Assembly (NCBI GenBank): GCA_905221605.1
Contig: CAJNDS010002320.1
Location: 430,205-494,204 of the forward strand
Source of the DNA: Symbiodinium natans
Lineage: Eukaryota; Sar; Dinophyceae; Suessiales; Symbiodiniaceae
Direction of reading: 5' to 3'
DNA: 64,000 nucleotides
How positions within the stretch are numbered: position 1 is the stretch's first letter; each line of letters begins with the position of its first letter. A model generated the notes under the pieces. That model saw only the letters and a list, made by a program, of their open reading frames with translations. It did not search any database and was not told where the DNA came from. The position numbers and the translations under genes were made by a program. This document shows positions 52,129-60,728 of this stretch, piece after piece.

Positions 52129-52335
52129 GTGCCTTGGCAGTCCTGTAGTACCCTTCTTACCCCCTTGTTTTGGTTACCCTAAGGGTCCATGTACCCCTAT
52201 GCCTATGTAGGAGGCTCTTCAGGGCCCAAGTATTCCCTATTTAGGTACATGGACCCTTAGGGTTATGGCTTCCCTTAGAAAGCAACCAACCCAGAAAGGG
52301 TGCTCGTATTATAAGATGGTTTGTGGGCTACCCAG
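52129..52335 (+). mobile_element. Family B element acting as a GT-AG intron, with a family F element nested inside
   Basis: The direct repeat GTGC lies at 52129-52132 and 52336-52339. The family B ends are CTTGGCAGTCCTGTAGTACC and TTTGTGGGCTACCCAG. A family F element (about 52176-52262, CTAAGGGTCCATGTACC...ATGGACCCTTAG) is inserted in the left arm, with GGTTA on both sides. Splicing gives FEPGQCCSLEKC. Confidence 0.9.
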
Positions 52336-52510
52336 GTGCTGCTCCCTGGAGAAATGCACCAGTGACCCTTCGCAATGCTCTTTCAACTTCACGTGTGCCC
52401 CGGTTTGCGCAAGTTCCAAACCAGACCCTCGTCAGTTTGCCAAAGCATTGGCAGAGAAGATGGTCCAGATGTTTGCCGGAGCCTCCACAGATGTCCGGGT
52501 GGCCTACGAT
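52336..52510 (+). CDS. Module protein exon, second Cys-rich part, helix and strand
   Basis: The largest confident exon of the gene (175 nt). Frame CCSLEKCTSDPSQCSFNFT then CAPVCASSKPDPRQFAKALA and EKMVQMFAGASTDVRVAYD. Six closely spaced cysteines suggest disulphides, fitting secretion. The GA donor at 52511 lies in a GAGG repeat shared with 52591. Confidence 0.85.
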
Positions 52511-52590
52511 GAGGACGCTCTGCAGGACAGTCGCTGCTGTGTAGGACGCTGCAGAACTCCTCGCAGACCCACCATATGTTCATCCCCTAG

Positions 52591-52623
52591 GAGGCAGTTC
52601 TGATCGCATCGCCTGCCCCGAAA
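52591..52623 (+). CDS. Module protein exon, 33 nt
   Basis: Frame EAVLIASPAPK, phase 0, acceptor CCCTAG followed by G. Joined upstream it gives RVAYDEAVLIASP. Downstream the frame is kept only if a 38-nt GA-AG stretch (52624-52661) is removed, giving APKELDGVLGG. Confidence 0.6.
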
Positions 52624-52661
52624 GACCTTGTAACTAGCCTTTGCATGTTTCCGCCGCGAAG

Positions 52662-52759
52662 GAGCTCGACGGCGTGCTGGGCGGTAGTCTGCCCATATTC
52701 AACATGACATTCCGAAGTCTGCAGCAGATGAACCTGGACATCAAATTGGAATTGAGTCT
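52662..52759 (+). CDS. Module protein exon, amphipathic strands
   Basis: Frame ELDGVLGGSLPIFNMTFR then SLQQMNLDIKLELS, phase 2 end. It joins to 52863 as LELSLYAGMAYAIPP. The intron 52760-52862 is flanked by GTATG/GTACG. Confidence 0.8.
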
Positions 52760-52862
52760 GTATGTTTTGGGGGTGGAGCGTGGTTCCATTTGTTGAGATT
52801 GACCCCACAATTCGGAACAGCCCCCCCGAACCCCCCCCCCCCACACACATCTGTCTATCCAG

Positions 52863-52932
52863 GTACGCAGGAATGGCATACGCGATCCCTCCGGATGTGC
52901 GGGGAAGCCCCATGGCTTTGGCAGGCGAGCAG
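52863..52932 (+). CDS. Module protein exon, AYAIPPDVRG
   Basis: Frame YAGMAYAIPPDVRGSPMA then LAGEQ before TAG (52933-52935). Either the frame stops here or, more likely, an earlier G-site near 52925 splices to 53260 (LAGPLRIRMQ). The gene seems to continue, because another module follows. Confidence 0.65.
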
Positions 52933-53259
52933 TAGTGGATTGCAAGACTCCCGAATTCTGAGCCCTAAACCTAGATCCCAAACTGGAGCTAGCCCTAATT
53001 CAGGGTAGCCACGGTTTTTCCTCTTCCTCTTTGCCAAACGCACAAAAGGTGAATCGCTGCATGGTTCGCGGTGACGGTCCCTCCCCTTGTATACCGCCAA
53101 GTATAAGGAAATTGTCCTTACCTGGGCCCCCCTCCCCACCCCAGCACCAAAAAAGGGGACTCCCAAGCCCGGCCTTTAAGAACCCTAACTAAGCTCTAAA
53201 CCCTAAAGCCTAAACCCTAAACCCTAGACCCTAGACCCTAAACCCTAAACCCTGCCGAG

Positions 53260-53312
53260 GGCCCTCTGAGAATTCGCATGCAGATTGCCCTCGGCTCTTT
53301 CCGTACGGGGTG
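53260..53312 (+). CDS. Module protein exon, strand RIRMQIAL
   Basis: Frame GPLRIRMQIALGSFRTG, acceptor GCCGAG followed by G. It resembles QRIRVSMVIP near 34740. The frame does not join directly to 53880, so an exon may be missing between. Confidence 0.55.
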
Positions 53313-53879
53313 TCTGCGGGCCCGAAGCCCAAAACCCCAAAAAATCCGAGTCTGAGAGCCTTATACAAAACCCGAAAAAACCGAAGCCTTAAACCCTAAA
53401 CCTTGCCCTTGTACTAACAGTACTACAATCCCTATTCAGGACTGCTAGTATACCCCCCTAGACCCAAAACCCTAAACCCCGGGGAACATCCCAACCAAAA
53501 CCGCAAAAAAACCCTAAACAACCCCGAATCTTTAAACCCCTCAACCCCAAGCCTTAGACCCTACGCCTTAAAATTAGCCCTAAGCCTTGAGACCTAGACC
53601 CTAAATTGACCTTAAGCCTTACCCAACTAAACCCTGAACCCTAAACCCCAACCCCTAAACCCTAAACCCCAAACCCCAAACCTTAAACCCCAAACCCTAA
53701 ACCCCAAGCACTAAATCCTAGACCCTAAACCCTTAACCCTAAACCCCAAACCCTAAACCCTAAACCCTAAACCCCAAACGCAAACCCTAAACCCTAAATC
53801 CCAAGCCCTCAACCCCAAACCCCAAACCCTAAACCCCAAACCCTAAACCCCAAACCCTAAACCCTAAACCCCTGTAAAG

Positions 53880-53962
53880 GTGTGCAGCTCATCGAGGCGG
53901 CCGAGGATTGCCTCGAGGAGATTAACTCCGTTGAGCTCAAGGGCTTGCCGGATGGGATCAAG
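53880..53962 (+). CDS. Module protein exon, EEINS helix
   Basis: Frame VQLIEAAEDCLEEINSVE then LKGLPDGIK, GC donor at 53963 in phase 0. GGCCG flanks the next intron on both sides (53962 and 54172). Splicing gives DGIKAVASMNYG. Confidence 0.8.
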
Positions 53963-53967
53963 GCCGG

Positions 53968-54064
53968 GTCGGGGTTTAGGGTTTAGGGTTTAGGGTTTAG
54001 GGTTTAGGGTTTAGGGTTTAGGGTTTAGGGTTTAGGGTTTAGGGTTTAGGGTTTAGGGTTTAGG
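53968..54064. repeat. TTTAGGG array inside a defined intron
   Basis: About 13 perfect units make up almost half of the 210-nt intron between the exons at 53880 and 54173. Confidence 0.95.
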
Positions 54065-54172
54065 GCTTGAGAATTGCTGCTAAACCCTAGACCCTAAACC
54101 CATGCAGGGGTACATAATTGGCCCCCAAGGATCTCGTAGGGCGCAGCAGGGCATGTTGCAAGTCCCTGGCAG

Positions 54173-54227
54173 GCCGTGGCTTCAATGAACTACGGCCGGG
54201 GGTTGTTCCGGCTCCTTGCTGAAGAGG
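54173..54227 (+). CDS. Module protein exon
   Basis: Frame AVASMNYGRGLFRLLAEE, acceptor TGGCAG followed by G. The 3' end meets a TTTAGGG tract, so the donor is probably GTTTAG at 54228. Confidence 0.7.
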
Positions 54228-54949
54228 GTTTAGGGTTTAGGGTTTAGGGTTTAGGGTTTAGGGTTTAGGGTTTAGGGTTGAGGGTTTAGGGTTTAGGGTT
54301 TAGGGTGACACTGGGGGAGTAGGGCTAGAGATTGCTCCGCACACGTCCGACGTGTGGAGAGCATCCCAGATGAAGCACCAATAAACTCCTAACGGTCCAT
54401 GTATCTTATTATTGTATCTCATTATTGGGGTTTAGAATTTGGGATTTGGGGTTTGGGGTTTAGGGTGTAAGGTTTAGGGTTTAGGGTTTAGGGCTTAGGG
54501 CTCAGGATTCCACAAGGGTTCATGTACCCCATTATCATGTACTTGGGGGGGGTAAAGTCCCTATTTCGGAAGTACTTTAAGGCCCCAGTACTCCCTGTTT
54601 AGGTACATGGACCCTTAGGGAACTCTAAATCAGGGGATCCTTCTTGAACGTCTTCACTGGGTCAAATCATTTTGCATTGTTATGCATGCTGAAACCCAAT
54701 AAGGAGCAAGCATGATCCTTTTGAAAATAGTACCTTAAGAATGGTGCAGGTTACCTCACCACCACCCTGATCACATCCTAAACCCTCTTGTCTTCTGAGC
54801 ATTTGACCCGAAGGGCCCATGTAGCTGCATAGTATATACTGGGACCCTTTAGCTACCATGCCCCTAAATCCTAAACCCTAAACCCTATTATAGGACCCCC
54901 TAGAAGGCCCAAGTATATAGCATGTAGGTACATGGACCCTTTGCGCGAG

Positions 54950-55052
54950 GTACATTGCGGAGTTGCTGCGCGGGGGTGGAATCTTGGACGCGCTGAGCAT
55001 GCCCCCCGGTGGCGCCCCCAACGGCGCAGCGTACTCGTGGGAGCACCAGTAG
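54950..55052 (+). CDS. Module protein exon, possible C-terminus
   Basis: Frame YIAELLRGGGILDALSMP then PGGAPNGAAYSWEHQ and TAG at 55050. ILDALSMPP aligns with ILESMPLP at 51054. It is either a terminal exon or continues by splicing before the stop. It follows directly on a family F element. Confidence 0.6.
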
Positions 55053-55155
55053 CTGCGTTTCCAGCAGATGGTTTAGGGTTTAGGGTTTAGGGTTTAGGGT
55101 TTAGGGTTTAGGGAAACCCGGACGTATGAGGTGGCGGCTTCCACCGGATTTCTAG

Positions 55156-55234
55156 GAGATTGTCCACCAGAGGCTGCGACGCTTTTGGGCATGGCGCATC
55201 AGGAAAAAGTGCCGCGTTTCTTGTCGCCTCCTGC
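55156..55234 (+). CDS. Exon candidate, Arg-rich
   Basis: Frame EIVHQRLRRFWAWRIRKK then CRVSCRLL, acceptor TCTAG followed by G, GT donor (GTGTGG). It could be a basic tail of the module protein or another gene. Confidence 0.35.
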
Positions 55235-56032
55235 GTGTGGGATCATCCTTAGTGACTCTTTGTGGGTTTAGGGTTTAGGGTTTAGGGTTTAGGGTTAGGG
55301 TTTAGGGTTTAGGGTTTAGGTGTAGGGTTTAGGGTTTAGGGTTTAGCGCAGGGTAGACGAAGCGTCCGGAACTCTAAAGTAGGCGCCCTGAGCTCGAATC
55401 CCTAAACCCTAAACCCTAAACCCTAAACCCTAAACCCTAAACCTTCAAAGCTAAATCCTGAATTCTCAAATGCTGAGCTCTGAAGCCCACAAGACAAATC
55501 AAAACACTGTTGAGGACCTCACGGAAAAGCCAGGGCTCAGGCGCGCGGGTTTCGGGTTTATGCAGGATTTCGGGGTTTTCAGGTTTAGGTTGAATTAGGG
55601 TTAAGGGTTGTCATACATGGGGTTCCTCGCAGGTGAGCAACCTTTAACCTGCTTTTGGGGGTTCATTCACGAAGGCCTGTCAGAAAGCGGTAAATGCTCA
55701 TTCCAAACATACTCCCTAAACCCTGAGGTCAGCTGTACGATTATACTGCCACCCCTTCTTCTTTAGGGTACTCCAAAAGGGAGTTAGGGTTTAGGGTTCA
55801 GGGCGTACTGTTCAGGGTTTAGGGTTTCGTAGCCCCAGACCCGATTGAGTTGAGCGTGATTGTAAAACACTCCGCGCTGCGTCCATGAGGCAAGCTGCCT
55901 TTTAGGGTTGGGGTTTAGGGTTTAGGGTTTAGGGTGTAGGGTTTAGGGTTTAGGGTTTAGGATTTAGGGTTTAGGGTTTAGGGTTTAGGGTTTAGGGTCT
56001 AGGGTTTAGGGTTTAGGGTCCCTTACCCTGAG

Positions 56033-56101
56033 GCCCGGATGGCGCCGGGAAGTTCTACCAGCTCGGAGGTGACGCCTCCAGCGATGTAGCCGGGCGCCCT
56101 G
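56033..56101 (+). CDS. Exon candidate
   Basis: Frame PDGAGKFYQLGGDASSDV then AGRP, acceptor CCTGAG followed by G, GT donor (GTGTTT). The minus strand is also open here, but the + frame has the splice context. Confidence 0.4.
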
Positions 56102-57363
56102 GTGTTTTTGGGTGTCTGCAGGGGTTTAGGGTTTAGAGTTTAGGGTTCAGGGCTACAAGGAGGGGGCCCCCTAGCAATAAGTAGTGTTATACGGACCCAA
56201 AATTGGGTTATAAGGATCCTAGGTTATAAGTCCCTGATAGTTAGTACAGGCAGGGGGCCCCTGGTGTCTTTGGGTCCCGATGGCCCCTGGGATGTGGGGC
56301 TTACTTGTCTTCAGGTTAACCCCCAAACCCTACATCCTCTAAACCCGAAACCCGAAACCCTAAACCCTAAACCCGAAACCCTAAACCCTAAACCCTAAAC
56401 CCTATTTTTTGGGGTTTCAGGGTCTAGCTGTCTAACCCTCAGGGCAGGCGCAGTGATGACATGAAAAGAACTGCCGCTGCAGAGATCTCCCATCAGCTCA
56501 AGCCATCAATCCCTTTCTCCTGACTCACCTATAGACTCTATCATAGTGGGGTAACATTTTGCATTTTTAAGGGTACTTAAACTCAATAAGGAATAAAATT
56601 TTACAATTTTATTACTATCCCAACTATGAACCAGTAAAAGACCCGGCATGGATCTCCGTTGCGTGGGTTAAAGAGTCTAGGCAAGTCGGCTAAGCAGCGC
56701 GAAGTGCTGGTATGCCAAGCGAATTTGTGCGGTTTAAGGGTTTAGGGTTTAGGTCTGGGGGTTCCGAGTTGAGGGTTAGATTCGTCAGTATGTTGGTATC
56801 AGGGCATCTTCAGAGAAGCCTCACGTCCCCAGGCGATCGGTTTAGCATTTTAGGCCATGGGGCTTACGGTCAATCATCTTGAAGTACAGGCCCGGGGGTT
56901 TTATAGGGCTACATAAGGGTATATAAGGGTTCCCCTATCAAGGGTTCCCATACCCGAAGAAGGTGCCCGTGGGATTTGGGCCGCGAGGCGAGGCTGGATG
57001 TCACAGGTTTATGATGTGTTTGGATATACAGCTTTCGGACAGAGCGGTCGGGAGGGTTTCGGGTTCAGGGACAAGTTGTCCCAGATGCTGTCATAGCATC
57101 GCTCCAGCCTGGGTTTCCGTATGTTGAATCAGAACACTTGCACAGCTTGAACTTTGACTTGACAGACACAGAAACCCTGAACCCGAAACCCTGACCCGAA
57201 ACCCTAAACCCTAAACCACAACCCTAAACCACGAGCCCTGAGCTCAAAACCGCATTATACATGACATCAGACAGGTCTTTGATGATGGCCCCTAGTTTGG
57301 GTGGTAACAGCGCCCGTGCTACCCAACATGGACTGTACTTTTGAGAATGTCCCATAGTCATTC

Positions 57364-57512
57364 CTACTTGGAGATTCCTGGTACTTATGAACCAATTATA
57401 CCTGTACTTATAACTGTACCTAGATAACCATATTAGGGCACTTAAGGGGCTTCTGAGTGGGTTATGAGTACAGTTAGAATTGGTTCAGAAGTACCATGAA
57501 CCTCCAGGGTAG
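57364..57512. mobile_element. Family A TIR element
   Basis: CTACTTGGAGATTCCTGG and CATGAACCTCCAGGGTAG ends, interior arms TTATGAACCAATTATACC and AGAATTGGTTCAGAAG. Length is close to the other complete family A copies. Confidence 0.75.
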
Positions 57513-57737
57513 GGGTGCAACTTCCACGAAGTTTCCGGCAAAAGTTTAGGGTTTAGGATTTTAGGGTTTAGGGTTTAGGGTTCTACGCCCAACTAGAACC
57601 ACATGCCACGAACGAGCAGCCCCCAAAAAACTCAATGAAGCCGATCAAGTCCATGTTTCTAGGGTTTAGGGTTTAGGGTTTAGGGTTTAGGGTTTAGGGT
57701 TTAGGCCCAAAGCCCTAAACCCTACAGCTCTTTCCAG

Positions 57738-57794
57738 GAGCTTTGGTCGGAGGGTGGACAGAAGATGAGCTGGAGTTTGTGGCCGTGGGCCAAG
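57738..57794 (+). CDS. Exon candidate, Trp-rich
   Basis: Frame ELWSEGGQKMSWSLWPWAK, acceptor TTCCAG followed by G, GC or GG site after. The following element (GGGAATTCCTTTTTCTTTTTG...) resembles the non-coding segment at 49868-49969. Confidence 0.4.
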
Positions 57795-58452
57795 GGCTAT
57801 ATCTCCCTTGGGAATTCCTTTTTCTTTTTGTTTAAGACCAAGAGGATATTAAAAATATCGTTTTTATTAAGGTTCTAAGGGGAGTACGAAGGGGGCCCCT
57901 GGTCTCAAGCTGTTTTTGGCTAAAGCGGGGGCGGCTTGGGAGCTTTTTCTGAGCGTCCATAAGCTCCCTAAATCCTAAACCCTAAATCCTAAACCCTAAA
58001 CCCTAAACCCTAAACCCTAAACCCTAAACCCTAAACCCCCAAATCCCGAAACCCTAGGTACTTTAAACCCAAAAGTTTGCCAGCCGCGGGCTGATATCCC
58101 GACTCCGCAGCCCTAGACTTGCTAGTGCTTATAGGGAGTTGGAAGTTAGGGTTTAGGGTTTAGGGTTTAAAATTTAGGGTTTAGGGTTTAGGGTTTAGGG
58201 TTCCCTCAAGCTTTGTGCCGTGGAGGGTGCCTGTTGGAATGCCTCACACCGTTCGACCTCGGGTGTGCTGGAGTTGAAGGTTGAGGGTCCATCCCCCTGA
58301 CATGTTGCCGCCAGGTTGATGTTTACGGGCTGGGGTTTAGGGTTTAGGGTTTAGGGTTTAGGGTTTAGGGTTTAGGGTTTAGGGTTAAGGGTTAGGGTTT
58401 AGGGTTTAGGGGTTTAGGCATCAGGGTTCGGGGTTTAGGGTTGGGGCCTTAG

Positions 58453-58539
58453 TTTCGATCCGTCTACGCGTCACGTCGTCCTCATGAAGCTCACGAGCTA
58501 CTACGTGGGGCGTTCCATGCTCGGTATTGCGTTGCACAG
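58453..58539 (+). CDS. Exon candidate, strand-rich
   Basis: Frame DPSTRHVVLMKLTSYYVG then RSMLGIALHR, acceptor CCTTAG, GC site at 58540. It may belong to the same gene as the Cys-containing frame near 58212 (LCAVEGACWNASHRSTS). Confidence 0.45.
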
Positions 58540-58687
58540 GCCTTTGCTGAGCTCTGAACAGCCCTAACTCCCTAGGGTCCATATACCTACATAGTATATA
58601 CTTGGGCCTTTAAAGGGGTTCCCATATACCCTAAACCCCAAACCCTAAACCCTAAACCCTATACCCTAAACCCCAGACCCTAAACCC

Positions 58688-58753
58688 GAACTGCATTGTA
58701 AGTGGTGCAAGTGCGGCGGAATGAGCTGGTGCCACCTGCTCCGGCAAAGCTGA
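58688..58753 (+). CDS. Possible terminal exon, Cys-rich
   Basis: Frame ELHCKWCKCGGMSWCHLL then RQS and TGA at 58751. Five cysteines in 21 codons. No clear upstream AG, so it is a weak call. Confidence 0.3.
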   Translation, partial: ELHCKWCKCGGMSWCHLLRQS

Positions 58754-59039
58754 GGTCGGTCCCCTCTTGGAGGACACGGATGGTTTATCGAGTTTAGGGT
58801 TTAGGGTTTAGGTTTAGGGTTTAGGGCTCTTGCTCAGGAACTTTAGGCCTGGCGACGTTTTTAGGGGTTTAGGGTTCAGGGCCCATGAAACAACCCTAAA
58901 CCCTGAACCCTAAACCCTAAACCCTAAAAGGGCATTCAGGGAGACGATGGCTTCAAGAATTGTTCCCTGCAACTCCACCCCCGCGTAGCAGAATACTGGA
59001 AGAGTCAAGAGTAGGGCTAGTCTTGCAGCTGATGTTTTG

Positions 59040-60600
59040 GATTTTATCTTGTTTCTCCGTATGCTGAAACATCATTACGTCACCCGCAACCCTAAAGGCC
59101 TAAACCGCAAAGCTTATACCTAGACCTATAAAGCCAAAATCCCTAAACCCTAAACCCCCGAGACAAAATTAATATAAGTTGTATGTGGTATCATTCTGAA
59201 TTTCCCGAGCTATTTCTCTAAACAGCTGACAAGCAGAGTTTAAGAACTTCATCCAAAGCGCCTGGTGGTTTCATTCGGAATTTCCCAAGTTATTTGTCTA
59301 ACCAGTACGAGCCGAGTTTGAGTAGATGACTCACAAGCGTTTTTGCTTGTCCCACAGTGCAGCCCCAGCCGTTCCCCAACCCCAGCCCCAGCCGGCCCCC
59401 CAGCCCCTAAACCCCCCAGCCCCTAAACCCTAAACCTTAAACCCTAAACCCTAAACCCTAAACCCTAAACCCTAAACCCTAAACCTTAAACCCTAAACCC
59501 TAAACCCTAAACCCTAAACCCTAGACCCTAGACCCTAAACCCTAAACCCCAGCCCCAGCCAACCCCCCAGCCCCACCCCCAGCCCCGCCCGGAGGCTCCA
59601 TCACCTTAAAATAGAAATGAAATATAATTTCCAAAAAACAAACCCGGTCAAAACCCGTTCAAAATGTTTCGGTCAGAAAGTTAATGGGATCCAAACCCTA
59701 TTGCAATGTCTATTAAACCCTCAACCCAATTCGAAGTCACCGCCCCGGAGGATGCCTTGGTTGACGAAGGTCCAGGCATTTGAGTTTCCTGCTGGTGCTT
59801 AGTCGGGAATGAGGGAATTGCGGTTTAGGGTTTAGGGTTTGGGGTTTAGGGTTTAGGGTTTAGGGTTTAGGGTTTAGGGTTTAGGGTTCAGGGTTTAGGG
59901 TTTAGGGTTTAGGGTTTCGGATTCCCTGGTTCTGCTTGGGGATGAGAGAATTGGGTACCCTACATAAGCCTATATGGGGGTTTAACAAATAAGGGACCCC
60001 CAATTTCGACCCCAAATAGTAGGATTCCCTTATGATAAGGACCCCAATAAGGTACCCTAATTTCGCAAACCCCTATATATCCCTGTTAAGCGAATACATA
60101 GGGTACCTAATTTCCCTCATTCCGGTCCAATCTGCAGATTTGACAACCCCGAATCGCCAATCTTGAGCAGTATTCATAGCACGACAGACGGATTTTACAT
60201 CGTCGTAGCATTGTAGATTGTCGTCTAGGATGCCCAGTACTACCCTTTTTCCCTTTTTGGGGGTGTAGGTTCCCTTATAAAACCCTTTAAGCAAGAAAGG
60301 GCACCCTTTTTAATCCTAGGATACTGGGCAACCTAGTGTCGTAGCTTGTCAAAAACACCCTGCATCTCACTGCGGTGGCTTTCCCGGGTGGCCCGTCCCG
60401 TTTAGGGTTTAGGGTTTAGGGTTTAGGGTTTAGGGTTTAGGGTTTAGGGTTTAGGGTTTAGGGTTTAGGGTTTAGGGTTTAGGGTTTAGGGCTATCCAAG
60501 CTGCATGCGCCATCTGGTCCGGAGAACTACAGTGCTAAACGGTCGGCCCTTTAGTCACTGCCCCTTTTTCGGCGTACCAGTGGTTATCCTGCCTCTTATA
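59040..60600. other. Repeats and TIR elements, no supported gene
   Basis: Contains a Pro-rich CCCCAGCC/CCCTAAA mixture (59350-59590), TTTAGGG arrays, a composite TIR structure (59800-60125, GGGAATGAGGGAATTG ... CCTAATTTCCCTCATTCC, with a family L core nested inside), a diverged family B-like element (60233-60340) and a TTTAGGG array at 60400-60492. Short frames near 60345 and 60495 are too small to judge. Confidence 0.6.
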
Positions 60601-60728
60601 TATGTATATGTATATGTATATGTATGTGTATATATATATATTCATATTTATATGTATGTGTACACATAAAGAAGGCAGGGCCAAAGTATGACCACTTTCG
60701 AGAATCGAGCAAAAATCTAGGGGGTGGG

